Made by a program: the position numbers and the translations under genes. Of a stretch of DNA of 64,000 nucleotides, positions 43,045-51,278 are shown piece after piece. Source of the DNA: Acidimicrobiaceae bacterium (GTDB taxonomy: Bacteria > Actinomycetota > Acidimicrobiia > Acidimicrobiales > Poriferisodalaceae). Every line of letters starts with the position of its first letter. Position 1 is the stretch's first letter. Location of the stretch: assembly GCA_905182565.1 (NCBI GenBank), contig CAJJCB010000024.1, positions 62,001 through 126,000 of the forward strand. Reading direction: 5' to 3'. The notes below the pieces were generated by a model. That model did not search any database, was not told the DNA's origin, and worked only from the letters and a program-made list of their open reading frames with translations.

Positions 43045-43715
43045 CTATTCCTAAGGAAGCGGCGCTACCGTTTGAAGTTGTTGAACAACGCTTTCAAGAC
43101 GTGAGATCAAGAATCGCGTCGTGTGAGGTCGACCCGACGAGTGTAAAAATTGTTGCTGTCACAAAGGGGTTTGGGACTTGGGCTATACAAGCCGCTATTC
43201 GTCTTGGTTGTGAATTCATTGGTGAGAGCTACGCACAAGAATTGAAAACGAAGTACGAAAAGCTATCAAGCATCGAGAAAAATTCTTGCAAAGTTCACTT
43301 TATTGGTGGTTTGCAAAGTAATAAAATTAAATTGGTAAGTAAGCATGTGGATGTTTGGCAGAGCGTTGATCGTGTTTCGTTGATCGATGAGATAGCGAAA
43401 CGTAGCCCGAACGCGAAAATAATGCTGCAGCTCGATTTGGCTGGAGAGAGTACTCAAGGCGGATGCGGTTTAGATAGCGCACCTGCGCTGCTTGAGAGTG
43501 CTATTGGTGCCGGCTTGGAAACTATTGGGTGTATGGCCATTGCTCCTCGTGGATCACCGTCAGTTATTGAAAAATCTTTCTTAGAATTGTGCGCTTTTGC
43601 TGACACGCACGGCCTGGTGGAGAGGTCGATTGGAATGAGTGGTGATCTTGAGATTGCGGTTAAATCTGGGAGCACAATGGTGAGAGTTGGAACTGCTCTG
43701 TTCGGTGCGCGGTAA
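43041..43715 (+). CDS. yggS: PLP homeostasis protein YggS
   Basis: This YggS/PROSC-family TIM-barrel protein binds pyridoxal phosphate without known catalysis and keeps the free vitamin B6 pool steady. The PLP lysine is in KIVAVTKGFG near residue 38. FIGESYAQELKTKYE, HFIGGLQSNKIK and GMSGDLEIAVKSGSTMVRVG are family blocks. At 224 residues it is full length. It starts with TTG overlapping the pgeF stop and lies 43 nt before sepF, the common order in Gram-positive division clusters. Confidence 0.92.
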   Translation: MTIPKEAALPFEVVEQRFQDVRSRIASCEVDPTSVKIVAVTKGFGTWAIQAAIRLGCEFIGESYAQELKTKYEKLSSIEKNSCKVHFIGGLQSNKIKLVSKHVDVWQSVDRVSLIDEIAKRSPNAKIMLQLDLAGESTQGGCGLDSAPALLESAIGAGLETIGCMAIAPRGSPSVIEKSFLELCAFADTHGLVERSIGMSGDLEIAVKSGSTMVRVGTALFGAR

Positions 43716-43758
43716 GAAGGCTTCGAGCGCGGTACCCTCAGAGTCGGAAGGAGGTCCG

Positions 43759-44292
43759 ATGGCTTCAATGTGGCGACAAGCAATGCTTTACTTGGGTCTC
43801 GGTCCAGATGAGGACTACGACGATCTAAACAGTCAACAGGCGAATGGACAATTTGCCTCTGCGGAAGTTGAAAGGGGAGAAGGTGCAGTTACGGTGGTAA
43901 CCAGCCCCAGAAATAATAGCTCTGATAACTCGAGTACGGACTACGATGACGGGCAAAGAAGTAACTTACCGGCGGCTGGTATTACAGCAACGGGATCGGT
44001 TCGGACGATTCCGATTTCTAGTGCTAAACCGCATGTGATCGCTCCGCGCTCATTCAATGAGGCCCAGCAAGTTGCCGACCGGTTCAAAGCCGATCAACCA
44101 GTAATAATCAACCTTCAAGCAGCCGATCGTGATCTTGCTCGCCGGCTAATCGACTTTACGAGTGGTCTCTGTTATGCGCTCAACGGAAATATGGAAAAAG
44201 TAGCCGATCAGGTTTACCTACTTGCCCCATCTAACGTGAGTCTTGCTGAGGAAGAACGTCAACGCCTTCAAGAGCGTGGGCTACATTATTAA
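43759..44292 (+). CDS. sepF: Cell division protein SepF
   Basis: SepF anchors and bundles FtsZ filaments in organisms without FtsA, binding the FtsZ tail. The N-terminus MASMWRQAMLYLGLGPDED is an amphipathic membrane-binding helix. After a disordered acidic linker the C-terminal domain has VIAPRSFNEAQQVADRFKA, VIINLQAADRDLARRLIDF, TSGLCYALNG and VYLLAPSNV. ATG 43759 is chosen because GGAAGGAGG lies 5 nt upstream; a longer frame from 43687 would overlap yggS. It has 177 residues. Confidence 0.94.
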   Translation: MASMWRQAMLYLGLGPDEDYDDLNSQQANGQFASAEVERGEGAVTVVTSPRNNSSDNSSTDYDDGQRSNLPAAGITATGSVRTIPISSAKPHVIAPRSFNEAQQVADRFKADQPVIINLQAADRDLARRLIDFTSGLCYALNGNMEKVADQVYLLAPSNVSLAEEERQRLQERGLHY

Positions 44293-44321
44293 TTAATCCG
44301 TGTTTTAGGCGTAAGCCCTTA

Positions 44322-44603
44322 TTGTTTTGGAACTTTGTGATCAGTATTCTATGTACCATTTGTAACTTATTTGTCTTGGCGATCTTTGGGCGAATTATTT
44401 TTAGTTGGATTCCGATTGCCGGAAACAGTCCTGTAGCAACAGTAGGCGCGATTCTAATTCGGATAACGGAACCTGTCATGGGCCCTCTAAGACGGGCGCT
44501 GCCGCCGTTGCGTCTTGGCGGTATGTCGCTGGACCTTTCACCAATTATCGTGCTGATTATGATTCAAACAGTTTTGATGGGAAGAATTCTTCAATGTGGG
44601 TAG
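44322..44603 (+). CDS. YggT-family membrane protein
   Basis: This 93-residue protein has two YggT-type hydrophobic segments (about 7-27 and 68-88). Between them lies the motif SWIPIAGNSPVATVG followed by RITEPVMGPLRRALPP, which is typical of the family. YggT proteins lie next to sepF in many bacteria and may link division with membrane or osmotic state; the function is not settled. The start appears to be TTG 44322. Confidence 0.85.
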   Translation: MFWNFVISILCTICNLFVLAIFGRIIFSWIPIAGNSPVATVGAILIRITEPVMGPLRRALPPLRLGGMSLDLSPIIVLIMIQTVLMGRILQCG

Positions 44604-44651
44604 GTCCAATAAACCGCTTCACGGGTTTGAATTGATTACTATGATGAAATC

Positions 44652-45470
44652 ATGAAGTTGACCCCCCGTTTACTCGAGACGCAACAGTTTCCCGAAAAGT
44701 TTCGCGGATACGATAGAACCGCAGTTAATGACTTTTTATTACGAGTCGCTATGGGGCTTACTGACCTCCAAGCCCGCCTTGAGGACGTTAGCTCTCGAAT
44801 TACTGAGCTTGAACGTAACAGTGTTATTGTCGGTTCAGCGGCTCCGCAAATAGCGCTGAGTGGAGATGATACGGCTATATCGAGAACGCAAGGACCAGTT
44901 GTCGCGTTGACCCCAGCTTCTGTCGAGAGTCAACGTATGGCTGAGCTTATTCAGCTAACGCGTTCTGCTGCTGCGGGTGCTGTAGATGATGTGATAGCGG
45001 CGACACGAGACCAGGTTGCTGACCTTCTAGTAGATATTGTTGTGGCTGAAGCTGGTCAAGCTGCGGTCGAGATGGAGGGTTCCCGTCGATTGGAACTTGA
45101 ATCAGAACTACAGGAGCTTGAAATTAGGGCTTCTGATCGCCGTAAGGAAGCAGAACAACTAGCGGGACTCATTGAGAGCAGGCGAAGTGCGCTTGGAGAC
45201 ATTGCTCGAGATCTCGGCGGGGAGTCGAACACTCCTCGAGAAGAGGAACCTGTGATATCGGGAATTTCTCCAAAAGATCGAGCTATCTCACAAAGTGTAA
45301 ACTCCGATGAAGTTCCAGTCATTAGTGGTGTTTCTCAAGATGAGGATACTGATGACTCAGAGGCTGAAAAATCTCTTTCTGAAACTGAGCCAGTTCAGGA
45401 AGCGCAAGTGGAGGACCCTTTCTTCGCTGAATTAATTGCTAAAAGCTCAGAGCAAAAAGAAGAAGAGTAA
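44652..45470 (+). CDS. DivIVA/Wag31-like polar growth protein
   Basis: DivIVA proteins sense curved membrane and recruit growth or division factors. The N-terminus LTPRLLETQQFPEKFRGYD is the lipid-binding part with the FRGYD turn, and a coiled coil follows (about residues 30-50). A second coiled coil occupies about 125-180 (ELQELEIRASDRRKEAEQL). The last 80 residues are acidic and low-complexity, with repeated PVISG motifs (EEPVISGIS, EVPVISGVS). At 272 residues it is complete. It converges on ileS with only 7 nt between stops. Confidence 0.88.
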   Translation: MKLTPRLLETQQFPEKFRGYDRTAVNDFLLRVAMGLTDLQARLEDVSSRITELERNSVIVGSAAPQIALSGDDTAISRTQGPVVALTPASVESQRMAELIQLTRSAAAGAVDDVIAATRDQVADLLVDIVVAEAGQAAVEMEGSRRLELESELQELEIRASDRRKEAEQLAGLIESRRSALGDIARDLGGESNTPREEEPVISGISPKDRAISQSVNSDEVPVISGVSQDEDTDDSEAEKSLSETEPVQEAQVEDPFFAELIAKSSEQKEEE

Positions 45471-45477
45471 ATTACTG

Positions 45478-48400
45478 TCAGATAGTTTTTTTAATCGTAA
45501 TTGATGGTTCCAGATCACCTGGCAGCCAGTTCAAAGAATCAGCTAGAACGGCCGCAGAAATCGTATCTGCATGAGTTCTAATGTCGACGAGGTTGTCAGG
45601 GCTCCATCTGATCTCAACGCGAATCCGGTCTGTGACATTGAGGTCGTTGTCCTTCCTCGCCTGTTGGATGCTCCGTATGAGATCTCTGGCAGCGCCTTCA
45701 GCATGAAGTTCCGGAGTTACGTTTACATCCAAGATCACGACCACATCGTTTGTCTTTAAAGCAGCCGTCGTTCCTGAATCCACCGGTTCAAGAAGCAACT
45801 CATATTCACCGAGTTGCAAAGATTCGTCGGCAATTGTTACGACTCCGGTGTCCGATCGACTCCATTTTCCTTGTTTCGCTGCCTGGAAAACCTTCTGAAC
45901 ATTTTTACCTAACCTTGGGCCTAACATCTCGCCATTGGGTTTAAGGATCATCGAAGCGTGGTCGCTTATCTCATTGGTCAAAATAATTCGGCGAACGTTA
46001 ATTTCTTCGGCCAGGAGGCTGCTGATCTCTGACAGATCCTCAGCGCCTTTGCCAGCCACAGTAGCGGTATTGAGTGGAAGTCGAACTCGCAACCCAGCGT
46101 CTTCTCGCAGCCGTAATCCGGTTGAAGCAGCATCGCGGAGTTTGTCCATGTTTACAACGAGCGCATTATCGGCAGGAAGATGTTGCGGGTCTGGCCAGTC
46201 TTCTAGATGAACGCTTTTCCCACCTGTGAGGCCGCCATATATTTCTTCCATGATCATCGGAAGAAATGGAGCAGACACTAGAGCAAGAGTAGTTAGTACC
46301 GTATATAAAGTGTCATACGCATCTGGATCGCCTATAGCAGGTTGTTCCTTGCCGGTACCCCAAAATCTGTCGCGACTTCGGCGAATGTACCAGTTGTTCA
46401 GGGCATCAATGAAGGATTGTATCTCAGAAGCTGCCCCGGGTAAGTCATATGCATCAAGCGCCGCAGTGGTTTGCTCCACTAGATTGCGCGTTTTGGCAAG
46501 TAGATACCTATCTAGAACATTAGGGGAGTCGACGCGATTCGAGGCCTTATAGTTATCTACATTGGCGTATAAGGTGAAAAATGAGTAGGCATTCCAGATA
46601 GGTATCAGCACTTGACGAGTTACGTCATCTATACCGCTATCAGAAATGCGAGTATCGCCGCCTCTGACTATGTTCGTTGACATGAGATACCATCTCAGAG
46701 CGTCTGAGCCTTGGCGATCAAAAATTTGAGATGGCTCCGTATAGTTCCGGAGTCGTTTAGATAGCTTGTTGCCATCTTCTGCAAGTAAAATCCCATGGCA
46801 GATAACGTTTTGAAAAGCGGGCTTGTCAAACAACGCTCCGGCTAGAACATGCAGTGTGTAAAACCAACCTCGTGTTTGATTGATGTATTCAACAATGAAA
46901 TCTGCGGGGAAATGGTCTTCAAACCACTCTTTGTTCTCGAACGGGTAATGGACCTGAGCGAAAGGCATTGAGCCTGATTCGAACCAACAATCTAGTACCT
47001 CAGGAACCCTGCGCATGATGCTGTTGCCCGTTGGGTCATCAGGGTTGGGTCGTGTTAAGTCATCTATGTACGGTCGGTGTAAATCAACTGGTCTAGTGCC
47101 AAAATCTCTTTCAATTTCATCAAGGCTCCCGTACACGTCTGTACGCGGATAATTTGGGTCGTCACTCATCCATATTGGAATTGGAGATCCCCAAAATCTG
47201 TTTCTGCTAATTGACCAATCTCTTGCACCTGCCAGCCACTGTCCGAAACGGCCGTCCTTGACATGGTTTGGGACCCAATTGATTTCTTGATTTATGTCTT
47301 GGAGTCGATCTCGTATATCGGTGACCTTTACGTACCACGATGAAATCGCTTTATAGATAATTGGAGTGTCTGTTCTCCAGCAGTGTGGGTAATTGTGTTC
47401 GTAAGTTTCGTGTCGAAGTATGAGGTTTCTATTTTTTAGTTCCTTAATGATTTCTGGGTTTGCATCAAAAACGTTTAGGCCAGCCCAGTCAGTAACGTCA
47501 TCGGTGAAACATCCTTTGTCATCAACTGGAACGACAGAGCCTATTGGTATGCCATTCGATTCGCAGACAAGCTGATCGTCCTCTCCGAATCCTGGTGCCA
47601 TGTGCACAACGCCAGTGCCTTCTGCCGTATCAATAAAATCAGCTGAAAGGATCCGAAAGGCATCATTTCGTTCCGCAAAGAATGAGAATATTGGCTTGTA
47701 TCGGAGCCCTACGAGTTCAGAGCCCTTTGCAGTTTTGAGAACTGAGTAATCCCCTAGCTCAACTTCGTACTTTGGAAGTGCCTCGGTTCCAATGAGATAG
47801 TTATTATTGTTACTGGAGATGATCGAGTAATCAATACTAGGTCCTACTGCTAGCGCTAAATTCGACGGTAATGTCCAAGGGGTAGTAGTCCAAGCCAGGA
47901 CTTGAATTGATTCATAGCCAAAAAGAGGACTTTCGAGTTCGAAACCTACCGTTACAGCTGGATCTTGCCTTGGTCTTGTCGAGTCATCAAGGCGAATTTC
48001 AAAGTTGGAGAGCGGTGTTTCTGCCCCCCACGAATAGGGCATGACGCGAAAGGCCTCATAGATAAGACCTTTGTCCCAAAGCTGCTTAAATGCCCACATG
48101 ACTGATTCCATGTAGGACAAGTCCATTGTTTTGTAGTCATTATTGAAATCTACCCAACGAGCCTGGCGAGTTACGGTTTCTTCCCATTCGTTAGTGTAAC
48201 GCAGCACTGATTGACGGCATTGAGCGTTGAAGTTTTCTATTCCGTATTCAGTGATAGCAGCTCGCCCACTGACGTTCAGTTCTTGTTCAGTCTCCATCTC
48301 TGCAGGGAGGCCATGGCAATCCCAGCCGAATCTTCGTTCAACTTTTTTTCCACGCATAGTTTGATAACGAGGCACTACGTCTTTAACGAAGCCAGTTAGC

Positions 48401-48597
48401 AGATGGCCATGGTGCGGAAGTCCGTTGGCAAAGGGGGGGCCGTCATAGAAGACGTATTCGTTATCAGATGATCTGTTAGCCACCGATTCTTCAAAACTTT
48501 TATTTTTGTCCCAAAGCGCGAGGACACGCTCTTCGATAGCCGGAAAATCCGGCCGATTCGGAACTTGTGGATAAGGAGAATCTGAAGAGTCACTCAT
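45478..48597 (-). CDS. ileS: Isoleucyl-tRNA synthetase, type 2
   Basis: IleRS charges tRNA-Ile and edits mischarged valine. The class I motifs are FANGLPHHGHLLTGFVKD (HIGH variant HHGH, about residues 48-65) and GNKLSKRLRNY (KMSKS variant KLSKR near residue 615). WTLPSNLALAV starts the editing domain and the WYVKVTD, DCWFESGSMPFAQ blocks follow. KLSKR and the long C-terminal region mark the type 2, eukaryote-like group. ATG 48597 with AGGA upstream starts at the family N-terminus; a longer frame from 48735 adds 46 basic residues unlike the family. It has 1039 residues. Confidence 0.95.
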   Translation of the reverse strand: MSDSSDSPYPQVPNRPDFPAIEERVLALWDKNKSFEESVANRSSDNEYVFYDGPPFANGLPHHGHLLTGFVKDVVPRYQTMRGKKVERRFGWDCHGLPAEMETEQELNVSGRAAITEYGIENFNAQCRQSVLRYTNEWEETVTRQARWVDFNNDYKTMDLSYMESVMWAFKQLWDKGLIYEAFRVMPYSWGAETPLSNFEIRLDDSTRPRQDPAVTVGFELESPLFGYESIQVLAWTTTPWTLPSNLALAVGPSIDYSIISSNNNNYLIGTEALPKYEVELGDYSVLKTAKGSELVGLRYKPIFSFFAERNDAFRILSADFIDTAEGTGVVHMAPGFGEDDQLVCESNGIPIGSVVPVDDKGCFTDDVTDWAGLNVFDANPEIIKELKNRNLILRHETYEHNYPHCWRTDTPIIYKAISSWYVKVTDIRDRLQDINQEINWVPNHVKDGRFGQWLAGARDWSISRNRFWGSPIPIWMSDDPNYPRTDVYGSLDEIERDFGTRPVDLHRPYIDDLTRPNPDDPTGNSIMRRVPEVLDCWFESGSMPFAQVHYPFENKEWFEDHFPADFIVEYINQTRGWFYTLHVLAGALFDKPAFQNVICHGILLAEDGNKLSKRLRNYTEPSQIFDRQGSDALRWYLMSTNIVRGGDTRISDSGIDDVTRQVLIPIWNAYSFFTLYANVDNYKASNRVDSPNVLDRYLLAKTRNLVEQTTAALDAYDLPGAASEIQSFIDALNNWYIRRSRDRFWGTGKEQPAIGDPDAYDTLYTVLTTLALVSAPFLPMIMEEIYGGLTGGKSVHLEDWPDPQHLPADNALVVNMDKLRDAASTGLRLREDAGLRVRLPLNTATVAGKGAEDLSEISSLLAEEINVRRIILTNEISDHASMILKPNGEMLGPRLGKNVQKVFQAAKQGKWSRSDTGVVTIADESLQLGEYELLLEPVDSGTTAALKTNDVVVILDVNVTPELHAEGAARDLIRSIQQARKDNDLNVTDRIRVEIRWSPDNLVDIRTHADTISAAVLADSLNWLPGDLEPSITIKKTI

Positions 48598-48753
48598 TGT
48601 TGATCCTAGGCAGCCAATGCGATTAGCTAGCGTATCGTGTTGCGGCGCTGAGAGCGTCTTCTTCAGTTTCCTGTTGGTTTGAGAGTTGTTTTGTGTCCGT
48701 CTAGCCATATAATGCGTCACCTTTTGAGTTCCCAATTACTTGGGTAGGGAGTT

Positions 48754-49326
48754 ATGACTAGAGCAGTGAAAAATAAAAAAGCGACGGCTAAGAAGGCCCC
48801 TGTGGCTAAGAAGGCCCCTGTGGCTAAGAAGGCCCCTGTGGCTAAGAAAGCGACGGCTAAGAAGGTCCCTGTGGCTAAGAAGGCCCCTGTGGCTAAGAAA
48901 GCACCTGTGGTTAAAAAAGCAGTGACTAAGAAGAAAATTTTGGCTAAGGATCGATTTACTCCTGCATGGCTAACTAAACAAAAAGAATCTTTGTTAGCAG
49001 AACGGGCGCGTTATACACGTCACGCTGAATTCTTGCAGGCAGAGGCCGCTCAACTCGCAAAAGATCGTGAGCCTGGTGACGTTCAATTTGATGAAGAGTC
49101 AGGTGAAGGTGATTCAATCGCCGTGGAACGCGACAGAGACTTGCAGTTGTCTGCTCAGGCTCTCGCAGCAGTCGAGGAAATAGATGCCGCTTTGCATCGG
49201 CTAAAAGATGGCAGCTATGGCGTTTGTATCGTTTCAGGTATGCCGATCCCTAAAGAGCGTCTCGAAGCTATCCCTCACGCAAATATGCGGGTAGCTGAGA
49301 AGGCGGCCGGAATGTCTTGGCGATAG
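48754..49326 (+). CDS. DksA/TraR-like protein with repetitive Lys/Ala-rich N-terminus
   Basis: The first 65 residues are a Lys, Ala, Pro, Val repeat (KKAPVA units), like histone-H1-type tails that bind nucleic acid. Residues about 66-190 are a DksA/TraR-type coiled coil (LLAERARYTRHAEFLQAEAA, RLKDGSYGVC) and its C-terminal region. The zinc finger is degenerate: only one Cys remains (GVCIVSG), and the final Cys pair is missing (NMRVAEKAAG). It may bind RNA polymerase without zinc. The ATG follows GGGAG. It is divergent from ileS and precedes lspA by 4 nt. Confidence 0.85.
   Translation: MTRAVKNKKATAKKAPVAKKAPVAKKAPVAKKATAKKVPVAKKAPVAKKAPVVKKAVTKKKILAKDRFTPAWLTKQKESLLAERARYTRHAEFLQAEAAQLAKDREPGDVQFDEESGEGDSIAVERDRDLQLSAQALAAVEEIDAALHRLKDGSYGVCIVSGMPIPKERLEAIPHANMRVAEKAAGMSWR
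48787..48909 (+). repeat. 18-bp tandem coding repeat
   Basis: Seven units derive from GCTAAGAAGGCCCCTGTG: three identical at 48787-48840, one 15-bp variant, then three more with one or two substitutions. Each full unit encodes AKKAPV. Near-identical DNA copies point to recent expansion, and the number of units may vary between strains. Confidence 0.95.
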
Positions 49327-49330
49327 GTGC

Positions 49331-49849
49331 ATGAAGGTTAGTTCGATTAAACGTCGCAAGACCTTCATTCTTTTTAACGTAAGCTCAGTTCTATTAGCTT
49401 TGGACCAGCTCACTAAATCGCTTGCTCTGAGCCGTCTAGGTGACGGACCTGTTGAGATATTCTGGACTTTAAGATTTTTTCTAGCCTCGAATACTGGCTT
49501 TGCTTTCGGCACAGCTGAGGGCTATGGCCCATGGGTCGGAGCCGTAGCTTTAGTAATTGCAGGAATGCTTATACGAATGAAAAACCAAATCGAAGTTACT
49601 GGTGGATTAATCTCGCTCGGCTTAATTCTGGGAGGGGCCCTAGGTAATTTGGCAGATCGAATGTTTCGAGGAGCTGGGTGGGGGCGGGGAGCTGTAGTGG
49701 ATTTCATTGACCTACAGTTTTGGCCAATTTTCAATCTCGCAGATGCTGGCATCGTCATTGGTGTCGGGTCTTTGGTTTACTACTTGTGGAAGCAAGAAAA
49801 GATTGGGCTGAAGATAAAAAGCTCTGGTACAAGAAATTCGGATGCTTAG
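49331..49849 (+). CDS. lspA: Prolipoprotein signal peptidase
   Basis: LspA removes signal peptides from lipidated prolipoproteins in the membrane. It has four TM segments and the two catalytic aspartates, in GALGNLADRMF and FNLADAGIVIG; VVDFIDLQFWP lies between. It has 172 residues. It is needed for lipoproteins such as the LpqB-like one in this window. It starts 4 nt after the DksA-like gene and lies 3 nt before the pseudouridine synthase, an operon order common in actinobacteria. Confidence 0.94.
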   Translation: MKVSSIKRRKTFILFNVSSVLLALDQLTKSLALSRLGDGPVEIFWTLRFFLASNTGFAFGTAEGYGPWVGAVALVIAGMLIRMKNQIEVTGGLISLGLILGGALGNLADRMFRGAGWGRGAVVDFIDLQFWPIFNLADAGIVIGVGSLVYYLWKQEKIGLKIKSSGTRNSDA

Positions 49850-49852
49850 AGG

Positions 49853-50785
49853 ATGAAAGATATTGTTCCATCAGCCCTAGCAGGCGAGCGCCTTGACCGT
49901 GCAGTAGCTCTCATGACCGGATTGAGTCGGAGCGCTGTCAGAAAGATGATTCAAGAAAATGGCGTGGTTTGCGACGGAAGCCTTATTTTTTCTCCAACTC
50001 GACGGGTGGCAGAAGGGGAGTCAATCGAGGTTAAAGTCGCTGATCCGAAATTAATTGATGATATTCATTTGGAAGCGAACGAAAATATAAATTTCGATGT
50101 TGTATATGTCGATGACTATTTGATCATCGTTAATAAGCCTGTCGGGTTGGTTGTCCATCCGGCACCTGGCCACGCTCAAGACACTTTAGTCAACGGACTT
50201 GTGGCAAGGTTTCCAGATATTAGAGGAGTCGGACAGCCGGAGAGGCCTGGGATTATTCACAGGCTAGATCGTGACACTAGTGGGCTGTTGGTAGTTGCTC
50301 GGACGCAAGATTCTTATGACCATCTTGTTGAGCAATTAGCTGAGCGCACTATGGGCCGAATTTATTTAACCATTACATCCGGTATCGCGGACGCACCGAC
50401 TGGGACAATTGACGCTCCAATTGGTCGAAGTCGTCGAGCTCGGACGCGCATGTCGGTCAGCGCTGAGGGAAGAGACGCGAGAACGCACTATGAGACTCTA
50501 GAGACTTGGCATGAGCCTGTAGTTGCCTCGTTAGTCAGATGCACTCTCGACACTGGCCGAACACATCAGATACGTGTGCATCTGAAAGCTATTGGACTGC
50601 CAGTTCTTGGAGATTCGATATACGGTCGTAAAGATCCGTTTGAGATAAACAGGCCGCTGCTTCATGCGACGAAACTTTCTTTCAATCATCCCAACAGTGG
50701 TGAGTGGCTTTCGTTTGAAGAGCCGCCGCCTGAGGATTTCCAATTGGCGCTTCAACTATTTAGGAATGCAAAGTTAGATTCCTGA
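49853..50785 (+). CDS. RluA-family pseudouridine synthase (RluD-like)
   Basis: An S4 RNA-binding domain occupies about residues 10-65 (GERLDRAVALMTGLSRSAVR). The catalytic domain has the RluA motif HRLDRDTSGLLVVART with the catalytic Asp, and the LDTGRTHQIRVHLKAIG block. At 310 residues it has the RluD size and layout, so it probably modifies the 23S rRNA helix 69 region; the exact site is inferred. The gene end overlaps the convergent Rrf2 regulator by 12 nt. Confidence 0.92.
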   Translation: MKDIVPSALAGERLDRAVALMTGLSRSAVRKMIQENGVVCDGSLIFSPTRRVAEGESIEVKVADPKLIDDIHLEANENINFDVVYVDDYLIIVNKPVGLVVHPAPGHAQDTLVNGLVARFPDIRGVGQPERPGIIHRLDRDTSGLLVVARTQDSYDHLVEQLAERTMGRIYLTITSGIADAPTGTIDAPIGRSRRARTRMSVSAEGRDARTHYETLETWHEPVVASLVRCTLDTGRTHQIRVHLKAIGLPVLGDSIYGRKDPFEINRPLLHATKLSFNHPNSGEWLSFEEPPPEDFQLALQLFRNAKLDS

Positions 50786-51223
50786 AGTGGAATCAGGCCA
50801 GCGTTCTTTAGCTTTGGCAATATCTGCTACTTGTGCCAGAGTGTAGGAATCAAGTCGTTTTTGCATCAAGACGCTTACATCACTCCAGATGGATAAAAGA
50901 ACGCATTGGCCCTCGTGATCACACGCATTATCTTGATGAGGTTGCCCAAAGTCTCCAAGGCCAATTGGCCCGTCAACTGCGCTTACTATCGCTCCGATTG
51001 TAATTTCTTCTGCGGCTTTAGCTAGAACGTAGCCGCCGCCTACTCCACGTTTGGATTTAACTAGACCCGCTCCCTTTAAGGCCAGCAGAATTTGCTCGAG
51101 ATACGGTTGAGGCAACCCTGTTCTAGTCGCTATATCGCGCACAGACGTGGGGAAACCCTCATCATTCAAAGTCAAAGACAGTAAAGCTCTGCTTGCGTAG
51201 TCACCTCTTGTAGATACAGCCAC
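50774..51223 (-). CDS. Rrf2-family transcription regulator
   Basis: The winged helix begins VSTRGDYASRALLSL and has the Rrf2 signature TGLPQPYLEQILLALKGAGLVKSKRG split over two blocks, then GGYVLAKAAEEITI. The cluster loop keeps only two cysteines (ACDHEGQC), spaced Cys-x5-Cys, while IscR has three, so iron-sulfur binding is possible but atypical. I chose GTG 51223 because it gives the usual N-terminus; a TTG at 51262 adds 13 unlike residues and overlaps a TTGACA. The regulator is divergent from the phosphodiesterase gene. Confidence 0.88.
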   Translation of the reverse strand: MAVSTRGDYASRALLSLTLNDEGFPTSVRDIATRTGLPQPYLEQILLALKGAGLVKSKRGVGGGYVLAKAAEEITIGAIVSAVDGPIGLGDFGQPHQDNACDHEGQCVLLSIWSDVSVLMQKRLDSYTLAQVADIAKAKERWPDSTSGI

Positions 51224-51278
51224 ACAACTTATCGTAGCCGCTGCGCTGCTATGGTTTGTCAAGTCGTAGGTTAGTAGT

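Noticed and set aside
48598-48735. N-terminal extension of IleRS or T-box leader
   Set aside because: The extension is unlike other IleRS, and no TGG-ACC-type T-box sequence or terminator hairpin is visible in the leader.
48787-48909. Possible CRISPR or satellite repeat
   Set aside because: The units are contiguous, in frame, without spacers, and encode a Lys/Ala-rich protein tail.
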